A stretch of DNA of 9,134 nucleotides from Tardiphaga sp. (GTDB lineage: Bacteria > Pseudomonadota > Alphaproteobacteria > Rhizobiales > Xanthobacteraceae): NCBI GenBank assembly GCA_028290325.1, contig JAQGJY010000474.1, forward strand, positions 1 to 9,134. The letters run 5' to 3'. The stretch's first letter is position 1, and each line of letters opens with the position of its first letter. The notes beneath the pieces were generated by a model that saw nothing but the letters and a program-made list of their open reading frames with translations, was not told where the DNA came from and ran no database searches. A program made the translations under genes and the position numbers. Positions 1-5,813 of this stretch are shown piece after piece.

Positions 1-821
1 GTGATGATGAGCGCCAGCGCGATCGGCAGCTTGAGTTCATTGCCGACACCCGGAATGTAGGTGCCGACGAGGTTCTCGAAGATGCCGACGAGGAAGCCGC
101 CGACCACCGCGCCGAGCGGGCTGGTCAGCCCGCCGACGACGGCCGCGGCAAATCCGTAGATCAGCACGCCGCCCATCATGTTCGGTTCGAGGAACACAAC
201 CGGCGCCACAAGCATGCCGGCGATCGCACCGATCGCCGCCGCCATGCCCCAGCCGAGCGCCACCATCCAAGAGGTGTTGATGCCGACGAGGCGAGCCGAT
301 TCAGGCTGCGCCGCCGCCGCGCGCATCGCGAGACCGACGCGCGTGAAGCGGAAGAAGAAGAACAGCAGGATCAGCAGAACGATCGTGACCCCGATCATGC
401 CGGCCTGATGCGTCGAGATCAGCTGACTGCCGAGGAACGGCGACGAACCGAACGGCGTGGGGAATTGCTTGATGGTGAAATCCCATGTCAGACCGGCCAC
501 CGAGTTGATGATCGCGAACAAGGCGATGAAGCCCGCGACGTGGGTGAGCACAGGCGCGTTGGCGAGCGGTTTGAACAAAGCGCGCTCGATGATGATGCCG
601 CCCGCGAACGACAGGCCGAGCGTCAGCACGAAGGCGCCCCAATAAGGCACGCCCCACTGAATCAATTGCCATGCGATAAACGTCGAGAACATCGCCATTT
701 CGCCCTGAGCGAAATTAAGATGATCGATGGCCTGATAGATCATGACCACGGCCAGCGCCATGCAGGCGTAGATGGCGCCCGTGGCGATGCCGGCCAGCAC
801 CTGGTTGGTAAAAAGCTCCAT
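1..821 (-). CDS. livH: Branched-chain amino acid-type (HAAT family) ABC transporter permease, LivH-like, 3' end cut by window
   Basis: Inner-membrane permease subunit of a HAAT-family ABC importer, which moves a small organic solute using the neighbouring LivG/LivF ATPases. The frame is open from ATG at 821 to the left edge (273 codons seen; the family is usually about 290, so only the C-terminal tail is missing). It is hydrophobic throughout, with about eight likely membrane segments (roughly residues 7-30, 38-56, 60-80, 91-112, 138-160, 185-210, 217-247, and from 262). LivH-type hallmarks include LNFAQGEMAMFST near residues 35-47 and the cytoplasmic loop GLAMRAAAAQPESARLVGIN at 163-182, which contacts the ATPases. 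A GAGGGG ribosome binding site (831-826) lies just before the start, and only 10 bases separate it from the livF stop, so the genes are almost certainly cotranscribed. The substrate cannot be read from the permease. Amino acids are the family default, but the pim neighbourhood makes a dicarboxylate or aromatic acid plausible. Confidence 0.93.
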   Translation of the reverse strand, partial: MELFTNQVLAGIATGAIYACMALAVVMIYQAIDHLNFAQGEMAMFSTFIAWQLIQWGVPYWGAFVLTLGLSFAGGIIIERALFKPLANAPVLTHVAGFIALFAIINSVAGLTWDFTIKQFPTPFGSSPFLGSQLISTHQAGMIGVTIVLLILLFFFFRFTRVGLAMRAAAAQPESARLVGINTSWMVALGWGMAAAIGAIAGMLVAPVVFLEPNMMGGVLIYGFAAAVVGGLTSPLGAVVGGFLVGIFENLVGTYIPGVGNELKLPIALALII

Positions 822-831
822 GATAGTCCCC

Positions 832-1545
832 TCAATAACCCAGGTATGATTTGCGGACGTCTTCGTTGTTCGCGATCTCGTCGGCTGTGCCGGACATCAC
901 GATGCGTCCTGTTTCGATGACATAGGCCTTGTCGGCGATTTCCAGCGCGAGCTGCGCGTTCTGTTCGACGACCAGGATCGAGACCTTGTCCTCGCGGTTG
1001 ATCTTGCCGAGGATCTTGAACAGATCCCGCACGATCAATGGCGCGAGGCCGAACGAGGGCTCGTCAAGCAGCATCAAGCGGGGACGCAACATCAACGCGC
1101 GGGCGACCGCGAGCATCTGCTGTTCACCGCCGGATAGCGTGCCGGCCTGCTGGGTGTGGCGCTGCTTGAGCACCGGGAAGTGGTTGTACATCCGCTCGAT
1201 ATCGTCGGGGATGTTCTTGGTGTCGCTGCGGCTGATCGCACCGAGCTGGAGGTTTTCCTCGACCGTCAGCGTGGTGAAGGTGCCGCGCCCCTGCGGCACA
1301 TGCGCGATGCCGAGCCGCACCACGTTTTCCGTGGTCTTGCCGGTCAATGGCTTGCCTTCGAACTCGATCGTGCCGGTGGAGCGCACCATGTTGCAGATCG
1401 CGCGCAACGTCGTGGTCTTGCCGGCGCCGTTCGCGCCGAGCAATGTCACCATGCTGCCTTCGTCGAGTGCGAACTCCATGCCGTGGAGCGCCTGGACCTG
1501 CCCGTAATATGCCCGGAGGTCTTTGACGTTCAGCATCGCGGTCAT
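832..1545 (-). CDS. livF: Branched-chain amino acid-type ABC transporter ATP-binding protein LivF
   Basis: Cytoplasmic ATPase that powers the HAAT importer, paired with LivG. The 237-residue length is normal for LivF. Visible motifs are Walker A GANGAGKTT (37-45), Q-loop Q85 in HVPQGRGTF, signature LSGGEQQ (137-143) and Walker B LMLLDEP (157-163). The H-loop position reads VEQN (193-196) instead of VEH; this Gln substitution is usual in LivF proteins and separates it from LivG. The C-terminal end ETGRIVMSGTADEIANNEDVRKSYLGY is typical of the family. The ATG start overlaps the livG stop as ATGA (1545-1542), pointing to translational coupling. The opening MTAMLNVKDL is followed directly by the usual first beta strand, so no other start is needed. 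Identification as LivF is firm; the transported substrate is not. Confidence 0.96.
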   Translation of the reverse strand: MTAMLNVKDLRAYYGQVQALHGMEFALDEGSMVTLLGANGAGKTTTLRAICNMVRSTGTIEFEGKPLTGKTTENVVRLGIAHVPQGRGTFTTLTVEENLQLGAISRSDTKNIPDDIERMYNHFPVLKQRHTQQAGTLSGGEQQMLAVARALMLRPRLMLLDEPSFGLAPLIVRDLFKILGKINREDKVSILVVEQNAQLALEIADKAYVIETGRIVMSGTADEIANNEDVRKSYLGY

Positions 1546-2372
1546 GAGTTCTTGTCTCCCAGATAGGCTTTGATCACTTCCGGATCGGACTGCACCTGCT
1601 GCGGCGTGCCCTCAGCCAGCTTGCGACCGAAATTGAGCGCGACGACGTGATCGGCGATCGACATCACGAGACCCATGTGATGCTCGACGAGCAGCACGGT
1701 GATACCGTGATCGTTGCGGATGCGGCGAATGAGATCGCCAAGCACATGGACCTCTTCGTGGTTGAGGCCACCGGCCGGTTCGTCGAGCAGCAGTATTTTA
1801 GGTTCTGCTGCAAGAGCCCGGGCCAGTTCGACGCGCTTCTGCGTGCCGAACGGCAGACCCGCGACGGGCGTATGCGCGACATCGTTGAGCTCGAGATAAT
1901 CGAGAATGCTGTGAACGCGCTCGTTCAGCTGCTTCTCGCCACGACGCACCCAGGGCAGCTTCAGGCTGTCGCTGATGATGTCGCTGTTGGTTCTGGCGTG
2001 GGTACCGACGCGAACGTTGTCGAGGACCGTCAGGTTGGGAAACAACGCGACGTTCTGGAACGTGCGACCAATTCCGATCTCGGAAATCTTGTGCGGCGGG
2101 CGTTTGAGAATGCTCTCGCCCTCCATCATGATATCGCCCTTGCTCGGCTGATAGAGCCGGCTGAGGCAATTGAACAACGTCGTCTTTCCGGCACCGTTCG
2201 GTCCGATCAGGCCGAGAATCTGCCCCTGATGCATGTTGAAGGAAATGCCGTTCAACGCGATGATGCCGCCGAACACAACGCTGATGTCGCGCACTTCGAG
2301 CAGTGGATTACCGCTCGGAACCACGCCCGGCTGCCCAGCCTGCGCGGATTGCCGCTTTTGAACTTGCATCAT
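1542..2372 (-). CDS. livG: Branched-chain amino acid-type ABC transporter ATP-binding protein LivG
   Basis: Second ATPase of the HAAT importer, expected to pair with LivF under the LivH/LivM permeases. From ATG at 2372 it has 276 residues. Motifs in this numbering are Walker A GPNGAGKTT (57-65), a degenerate signature LPFGTQKR (163-170) in place of LSGGQ, Walker B ILLLDEP (183-189) and H-loop His221 in LVEHHMG. A longer reading from ATG at 2405 adds 11 residues (MRSFRASGRAR) but has no Shine-Dalgarno sequence. The 2372 start has AGG about 10 bases upstream, and the protein then begins MMQVQKRQSAQAG, which resembles the N-termini I recall for relatives, so the shorter start is preferred. It lies 75 bases after the iclR stop and overlaps livF by 4 bases. 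The altered signature is common in LivG-type subunits and does not imply loss of activity. Confidence 0.93.
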   Translation of the reverse strand: MMQVQKRQSAQAGQPGVVPSGNPLLEVRDISVVFGGIIALNGISFNMHQGQILGLIGPNGAGKTTLFNCLSRLYQPSKGDIMMEGESILKRPPHKISEIGIGRTFQNVALFPNLTVLDNVRVGTHARTNSDIISDSLKLPWVRRGEKQLNERVHSILDYLELNDVAHTPVAGLPFGTQKRVELARALAAEPKILLLDEPAGGLNHEEVHVLGDLIRRIRNDHGITVLLVEHHMGLVMSIADHVVALNFGRKLAEGTPQQVQSDPEVIKAYLGDKNS

Positions 2373-2410
2373 GCGCGCACGACCTGACGCGCGGAACGAT
2401 CGCATCGCGA

Positions 2411-2440
2411 CGCAGCACCGATATACGCAGCACCGGTATA
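2411..2440. repeat. Two tandem 15-bp direct repeats between iclR and livG
   Basis: CGCAGCACCGATATA (2411-2425) is followed at once by CGCAGCACCGGTATA (2426-2440); 14 of 15 positions agree. The pair fills much of the 75-base gap between the iclR stop (2448) and the preferred livG start (2372). It could be a tandem binding site or a simple local duplication. A promoter for livG here is not convincing: on the minus strand TATACC (2439-2434) could be a -10 element, but no matching -35 is seen. Confidence 0.7.
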
Positions 2441-2447
2441 ATGAAAA

Positions 2448-3395
2448 TTATCTGATCCCCTCGACCGCTCGCGCAAGTTTTCCTCCTGGCTTTGATTTTT
2501 TGTTGTCGGGCTGTTTCACGTTCGGCATCGAAATGCCGCCGATCGCCGCTTCGATGTGTCTTACCATCGAGACGAGACGAGGTCCAATGTCGTTGCGCAA
2601 CCGATCTTCCGTGAAACGGAATGCAGGCGCGCCGCAGTTGAAAGCATAAGGTCCGGTCCCATCATTCAGCGTCAACGCGACACCGACTGCATGAACATCG
2701 TCCTGCCATTCGCCGACGGACATAGCGAATCCATGCTCGAGCACATCATCGCCGGCGCGCATGATGCCGTCGCGGATGCGCGGCCAACGACTGCCATAAT
2801 GCTCGCGCATCTCGCGCATCAGGGCGACGCGCTCGTCGTCAGGCAACGCCCACAGATAAGCGCGGCCCATCGCCGTGGTGGCGATTGGAATCCGCGACCC
2901 AACGTCGAGTTGTACGCCCACGGTCAGGCTGGAATGACTTTGCCCGAAATAAATCATGCTCAGGCGATCGCGCGCGCCGATCGCGACCGCGCCGCCGGTC
3001 TGCTGCATCAGCTCGTCGCGAAATTTTTCCGACAGCTGCCGGATGCCCAGATTGGCAAGCGCCGCGTAACCCAGCGCCATCGCGGCCGGGGCGAGCTGAT
3101 ACTTTTCAAATCGCGGCACCTGCGTCAGGTAGCCGAGCTTGGTCAAAGTGTGGGTCAACCGCGAGATCGTCGGCTTTGGCAATTTCGTGCGGGCCGCAAG
3201 CTCCTGATTGCCGAGCAGCCCGTCCTTGGGGTGAAATGCGCGCAGAACTTCGAGCCCACGAGCCAGCGCGACGACGAAGCTGCGGTCGCTTGTCGCGACC
3301 TTCGCCGTATCCCCCCTGACCTTCGGCGATGGTCTCGCCGTTGTTTTTGTGCTGGCCGCCACTTTCGTGGCCAGCGTCTTGCCGCTACGCTTCAT
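2448..3395 (-). CDS. IclR-family transcriptional regulator
   Basis: DNA-binding regulator of the IclR family, usually a dimer or tetramer that senses a small carboxylic or aromatic acid. From ATG at 3395 it has 315 residues. An Arg/Lys/Thr/Ala-rich extension covers about residues 1-36. A winged helix-turn-helix follows (about 38-103), starting SFVVALARGLEVLRAF with recognition region TKLPKPTISRLTHTLTKLGYL. The IclR effector-binding domain covers about 125-285 (TGGAVAIGARD, then IPIATTAMGRAYLWALP and HAVGVAL). A basic tail (KKSKPGGKLAR) ends it. The frame extends upstream to a TTG at 3455, but that codon lies inside a TTGACA motif and lacks a ribosome binding site; 3395 is the first ATG, although its own Shine-Dalgarno is weak. 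It is divergent from pimF and lies upstream of the liv genes on the same strand, so it probably controls one or both. Family is firm, ligand unknown. Confidence 0.93.
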   Translation of the reverse strand: MKRSGKTLATKVAASTKTTARPSPKVRGDTAKVATSDRSFVVALARGLEVLRAFHPKDGLLGNQELAARTKLPKPTISRLTHTLTKLGYLTQVPRFEKYQLAPAAMALGYAALANLGIRQLSEKFRDELMQQTGGAVAIGARDRLSMIYFGQSHSSLTVGVQLDVGSRIPIATTAMGRAYLWALPDDERVALMREMREHYGSRWPRIRDGIMRAGDDVLEHGFAMSVGEWQDDVHAVGVALTLNDGTGPYAFNCGAPAFRFTEDRLRNDIGPRLVSMVRHIEAAIGGISMPNVKQPDNKKSKPGGKLARAVEGIR

Positions 3396-3416
3396 TCGTT
3401 GGCCGCGCCGATCTCG

Positions 3417-3445
3417 TTGACAATCGACGCTCTTCAAAATAACCC
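3417..3445 (+). promoter_or_regulatory. Candidate promoter for the pim-type operon
   Basis: An exact TTGACA (3417-3422) is followed after 17 bases by TAACCC (3440-3445), a weak -10. This would place the transcription start near 3452, just before the IclR-type palindrome, so a bound regulator would block initiation or early elongation. The -10 match is poor and the call is tentative. A second TTGACA lies on the minus strand at 3455-3450 and could serve iclR, but again no good -10 is visible. Confidence 0.35.
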
Positions 3446-3459
3446 TCGCTGTCAAGATG

Positions 3460-3474
3460 TGGAATTAAATTCCG
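3460..3474. promoter_or_regulatory. Candidate IclR-type operator palindrome
   Basis: TGGAATTAAATTCCG contains a perfect 6-1-6 inverted repeat (GGAATT, A, AATTCC; 3461-3473). It closely resembles the published E. coli IclR consensus TGGAAATNATTTCCA as I remember it. It sits in the 119-base gap between the divergent iclR and pimF-like genes, where a regulator normally acts on its neighbours and itself. A partial half-site, CGGAATAA (3489-3496), lies one to three helical turns downstream. The palindrome is seen directly; its use by this regulator is inference. Confidence 0.62.
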
Positions 3475-3501
3475 CAGTGCGAAACAGACGGAATAACCCT
3501 T

Positions 3502-3507
3502 AGGGAG
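3502..3507 (+). promoter_or_regulatory. Ribosome binding site that decides the pimF start
   Basis: AGGGAG lies 7 bases before GTG at 3515, which is ideal spacing, but only 1 base before the ATG at 3509, which is too close. It therefore favours the GTG start, giving a protein beginning MSEVVTQEHHD. Confidence 0.65.
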
Positions 3508-3514
3508 AATGCGC

Positions 3515-5599
3515 GTGAGCGAAGTGGTCACTCAAGAACACCATGATAACGTTGCCGTCGTCACCATCGACAGCCCTCCGGTTAACGCGCTGAGCGCGGC
3601 CGTTCGTCGCGGTATTTTTGAAAACATCAAAACAGCGGCCGCCGATCCCAAGATCGAAGCCATCGTTCTCACCTGCGGCGGGCGCACCTTCATCGCCGGC
3701 GCAGACATCACGGAATTCGGCAAGCCGCCGCAGGAGCCGGGCCTCAACGAGGTCATCTCGACGATCGAGAATTGCGGCAAGCCGGTCATCGCCGCGATCC
3801 ACGGCACGGCCTTGGGTGGCGGCCTTGAAGTCGCGCTCGGTTGCCATTTCCGCGTCGCGGTCAAGGAAGCCAAGCTTGGTCTGCCTGAAGTAAAGCTCGG
3901 CCTTCTCCCTGGCGCCGGCGGCACGCAGCGCCTGCCCCGCGCCGTCGGCCCGGAACTGGCGGTCAAGATGATCGTCGGCGGCGATCCGATCAGCGCGGCT
4001 GACGCGCAAACCAACGGCCTGATCGAAGAAGTGGTCGAGGACCGCATTCAGGGCGGCATCGCTTTCGCGAAGAAGGTGCTCGCGGAAAAGCGTCCACTTC
4101 GCAAATTGCGCGATGACGACAGCAAGCTCGCGGCCGCCAAGGCCGATCGCTCGATCTTCACCAATGCGGTTGCCGCGATGACCAAGAAGGCGCGCGGACT
4201 TGAAGCGCCCTTCGCCGCCGCCGACGCGGTCGGTGCCGCAATCGATTACCCCTTCGACGAGGGCCTGAAGAAGGAACGCGAAGGTTTCATGAAGCTGGTG
4301 TCGAGCGACCAATCCAAGGCGCAGCGCTACGCGTTCTTCGCCGAACGTGAAGCCGCCAAGGTCGCGGGCGTGCCGGAAGGCACCAAGCCGCGTCCGGTCA
4401 ATCGGGTCGCCATCATCGGCGCCGGAACGATGGGCGGCGGCATCGCGATGTCCTTCGCCAACGCCGGTATTCCGGTCACGCTGATCGAGACCGGCGAGGA
4501 GCAGTTGAAGCGCGGCATGGGGACCATGCAGAAGAACTACGAGAACACCGCCGCGCGCGGGGGTATCCCCGCTGACGCGCCGGCAAAGCGCATGGGCCTC
4601 ATCACCGGCGTTGTCGGGCTTGAGAATGTCAAGGACGCCGACCTCATCATCGAGGCCGTGTTCGAGACCATGCAGATCAAGAAGGAGGTGTTCACCGCCC
4701 TTGATGCCTACGCCAAGCCCGGCGCCGTGCTGGCGTCGAACACCTCTTATCTCGACATCAACCAGATCGCCGCCGTCACCAAGCGTCCGCAGGACGTGCT
4801 CGGCATGCACTTCTTCTCGCCCGCCAACGTGATGAAGCTGTGCGAAATCGTCCGCGCCGAGAAGACCGCGCCGGACGCGCTGCTCACCGCCGTCGCGGTG
4901 GCCCGCAAGATCGCCAAGGTGCCGGCCGTCGTCGGCGTCTGCGACGGCTTTGTCGGCAACCGCATGCTGGCGCAGCGCGGCAAGCAGTCCGAGAAGATGC
5001 TGTACGAAGGCGCGTTGCCGCAGCAGGTCGATGCCGTCGTCACCAAGTTTGGCCTGCCGATGGGCCCGTTCGCGATGGGTGATCTCGCGGGCCTCGATAT
5101 CGGCTGGCGCTCGCGGCAGGATCGCGGCATCAAGTCGCCGATCGGCGATGCATTGTATGAAGCCGGACGTCACGGCCAGAAGACCCAGAAGGGCTACTAC
5201 AAATATGAGAGCGGCTCGCGTTCGCCGCTGCCCGATCCGGAAGTCGAAAAGCTGATCGAGGAGACCGTCGCCAAGCTGGGCATCAAGCGTCGCCAGATCA
5301 GCGATGACGAGATCCTGGAGCGCATGGTCTATCCGATGATCAACGAAGGCGCGCGTATTCTCGACGAAAAGATCGCGTCGCGGCCGAGCGATATCGACGT
5401 GATCTGGCTCTATGGCTATGGCTGGCCGATCTATCGCGGCGGCCCGATGTTCTATGCCGATCAGGTCGGCCTGAAGCACGTCGCCGATCGCCTGTCGCAT
5501 TACGCCAAGGAAACCAACGATCCATCGCTGGAACCCGCGCCGCTGCTGAAGAAGCTCGCGGACGAAGGCAAGACGTTCGCGTCACTGGCGAAGGCGTAA
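3515..5599 (+). CDS. pimF: Bifunctional enoyl-CoA hydratase/3-hydroxyacyl-CoA dehydrogenase (PimF-like, FadB/FadJ family)
   Basis: Two-domain beta-oxidation enzyme: it hydrates 2-enoyl-CoA and oxidises the 3-hydroxyacyl-CoA with NAD. From GTG at 3515 it has 694 residues (696 from ATG at 3509), normal for FadJ-type proteins. The hydratase domain covers about residues 1-190, with oxyanion-hole segment GTALGGGLEVAL and both catalytic glutamates, Glu105 (in GGGLEVAL) and Glu125 (in LGLPEVKLG). The dehydrogenase Rossmann fold starts near 297 with GAGTMGGG. Its Ser408-Asn409 (ASNTSYLDI), catalytic His432-Glu444 pair (HFFSPANVMKLCEI) and Asn482 (GFVGNRML) are present, followed by the duplicated C-terminal domain. 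No active-site residue is missing. It is the first gene of the plus-strand block, matching the order pimF-A-B-C of R. palustris, where the operon degrades dicarboxylates such as pimelate. The enzyme family is firm; the pimF name rests on gene order. Confidence 0.93.
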   Translation: MSEVVTQEHHDNVAVVTIDSPPVNALSAAVRRGIFENIKTAAADPKIEAIVLTCGGRTFIAGADITEFGKPPQEPGLNEVISTIENCGKPVIAAIHGTALGGGLEVALGCHFRVAVKEAKLGLPEVKLGLLPGAGGTQRLPRAVGPELAVKMIVGGDPISAADAQTNGLIEEVVEDRIQGGIAFAKKVLAEKRPLRKLRDDDSKLAAAKADRSIFTNAVAAMTKKARGLEAPFAAADAVGAAIDYPFDEGLKKEREGFMKLVSSDQSKAQRYAFFAEREAAKVAGVPEGTKPRPVNRVAIIGAGTMGGGIAMSFANAGIPVTLIETGEEQLKRGMGTMQKNYENTAARGGIPADAPAKRMGLITGVVGLENVKDADLIIEAVFETMQIKKEVFTALDAYAKPGAVLASNTSYLDINQIAAVTKRPQDVLGMHFFSPANVMKLCEIVRAEKTAPDALLTAVAVARKIAKVPAVVGVCDGFVGNRMLAQRGKQSEKMLYEGALPQQVDAVVTKFGLPMGPFAMGDLAGLDIGWRSRQDRGIKSPIGDALYEAGRHGQKTQKGYYKYESGSRSPLPDPEVEKLIEETVAKLGIKRRQISDDEILERMVYPMINEGARILDEKIASRPSDIDVIWLYGYGWPIYRGGPMFYADQVGLKHVADRLSHYAKETNDPSLEPAPLLKKLADEGKTFASLAKA

Positions 5600-5648
5600 T
5601 GCACATCACGTCGTTGAAGCGGTCGCCTCAGCAGACACGGCCCTCGCC

Positions 5649-5761
5649 CTTCCCGCTTGCGGGGCGTGGTCGAAGCCGAACGAGGTGAGACTCCGGCCGA
5701 GGGGGCGTCTCGTTTGAACGGAACGCCCCCTCACCTCAATCCTCTCCCCGCAAGCGGGAAG
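5649..5761. repeat. Palindromic intergenic element with exact 16-bp inverted ends
   Basis: CTTCCCGCTTGCGGGG (5649-5664) and CCCCGCAAGCGGGAAG (5746-5761) are exact reverse complements at the two ends of a 113-base element. Further complementary arms lie inside: GAGGTGAG (5682-5689) with CTCACCTC (5730-5737), and a central hairpin described separately. The element takes up just over half of the 214-base gap between the pimF-like and pimA-like genes. The CCCCGCAAGCGGG core resembles a dispersed intergenic palindrome common in Bradyrhizobium and Rhodopseudomonas genomes as I recall. Transcribed, it could fold into a large structure that shapes mRNA stability or partial termination. Confidence 0.8.
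5699..5732. repeat. Central hairpin of the palindromic element, terminator-like stem without a T-run
   Basis: GAGGGGGCGT (5699-5708) pairs perfectly with ACGCCCCCTC (5723-5732). Inside, CGT (5711-5713) pairs with ACG (5718-5720) around a TTGA loop after a two-base mismatch. The stem is strong and GC-rich, but CTCACCTCAAT follows it rather than a T tract, so simple intrinsic termination is not supported. Its right arm overlaps the CTCACCTC arm of the outer element, so the two pairings would compete. Confidence 0.7.
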
Positions 5762-5813
5762 AGGGGGCGCGCTGCCACTTGCTCCACGCCATCGCATTCA
5801 CTTTGGAAGCCGT

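Noticed and set aside
163..170. Degenerate ABC signature (LPFGTQKR, residues 163-170 of LivG) as evidence of an inactive ATPase
   Set aside because: Such variants are usual in LivG-type subunits; Walker A, Walker B and the H-loop His are intact. Start and end in this entry are residue numbers, not window bases.
2437..2442. Perfect TATAAT on the plus strand as a -10 element
   Set aside because: No plus-strand gene follows (the region is antisense to iclR) and no -35 is visible at proper spacing; it results from the tandem repeat junction with AT-rich DNA.
3500..5500. 666-codon open frame on the minus strand
   Set aside because: It is antisense to the pimF-like gene, whose catalytic residues are all conserved. 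The His/Arg/Asp/Gly-rich translation is typical of a shadow frame in GC-rich DNA and matches no family I recognise.
5699..5732. Intrinsic terminator after pimF
   Set aside because: The stem is strong but no T-run follows, and the operon continues in the same direction; treated as part of the repeat element.
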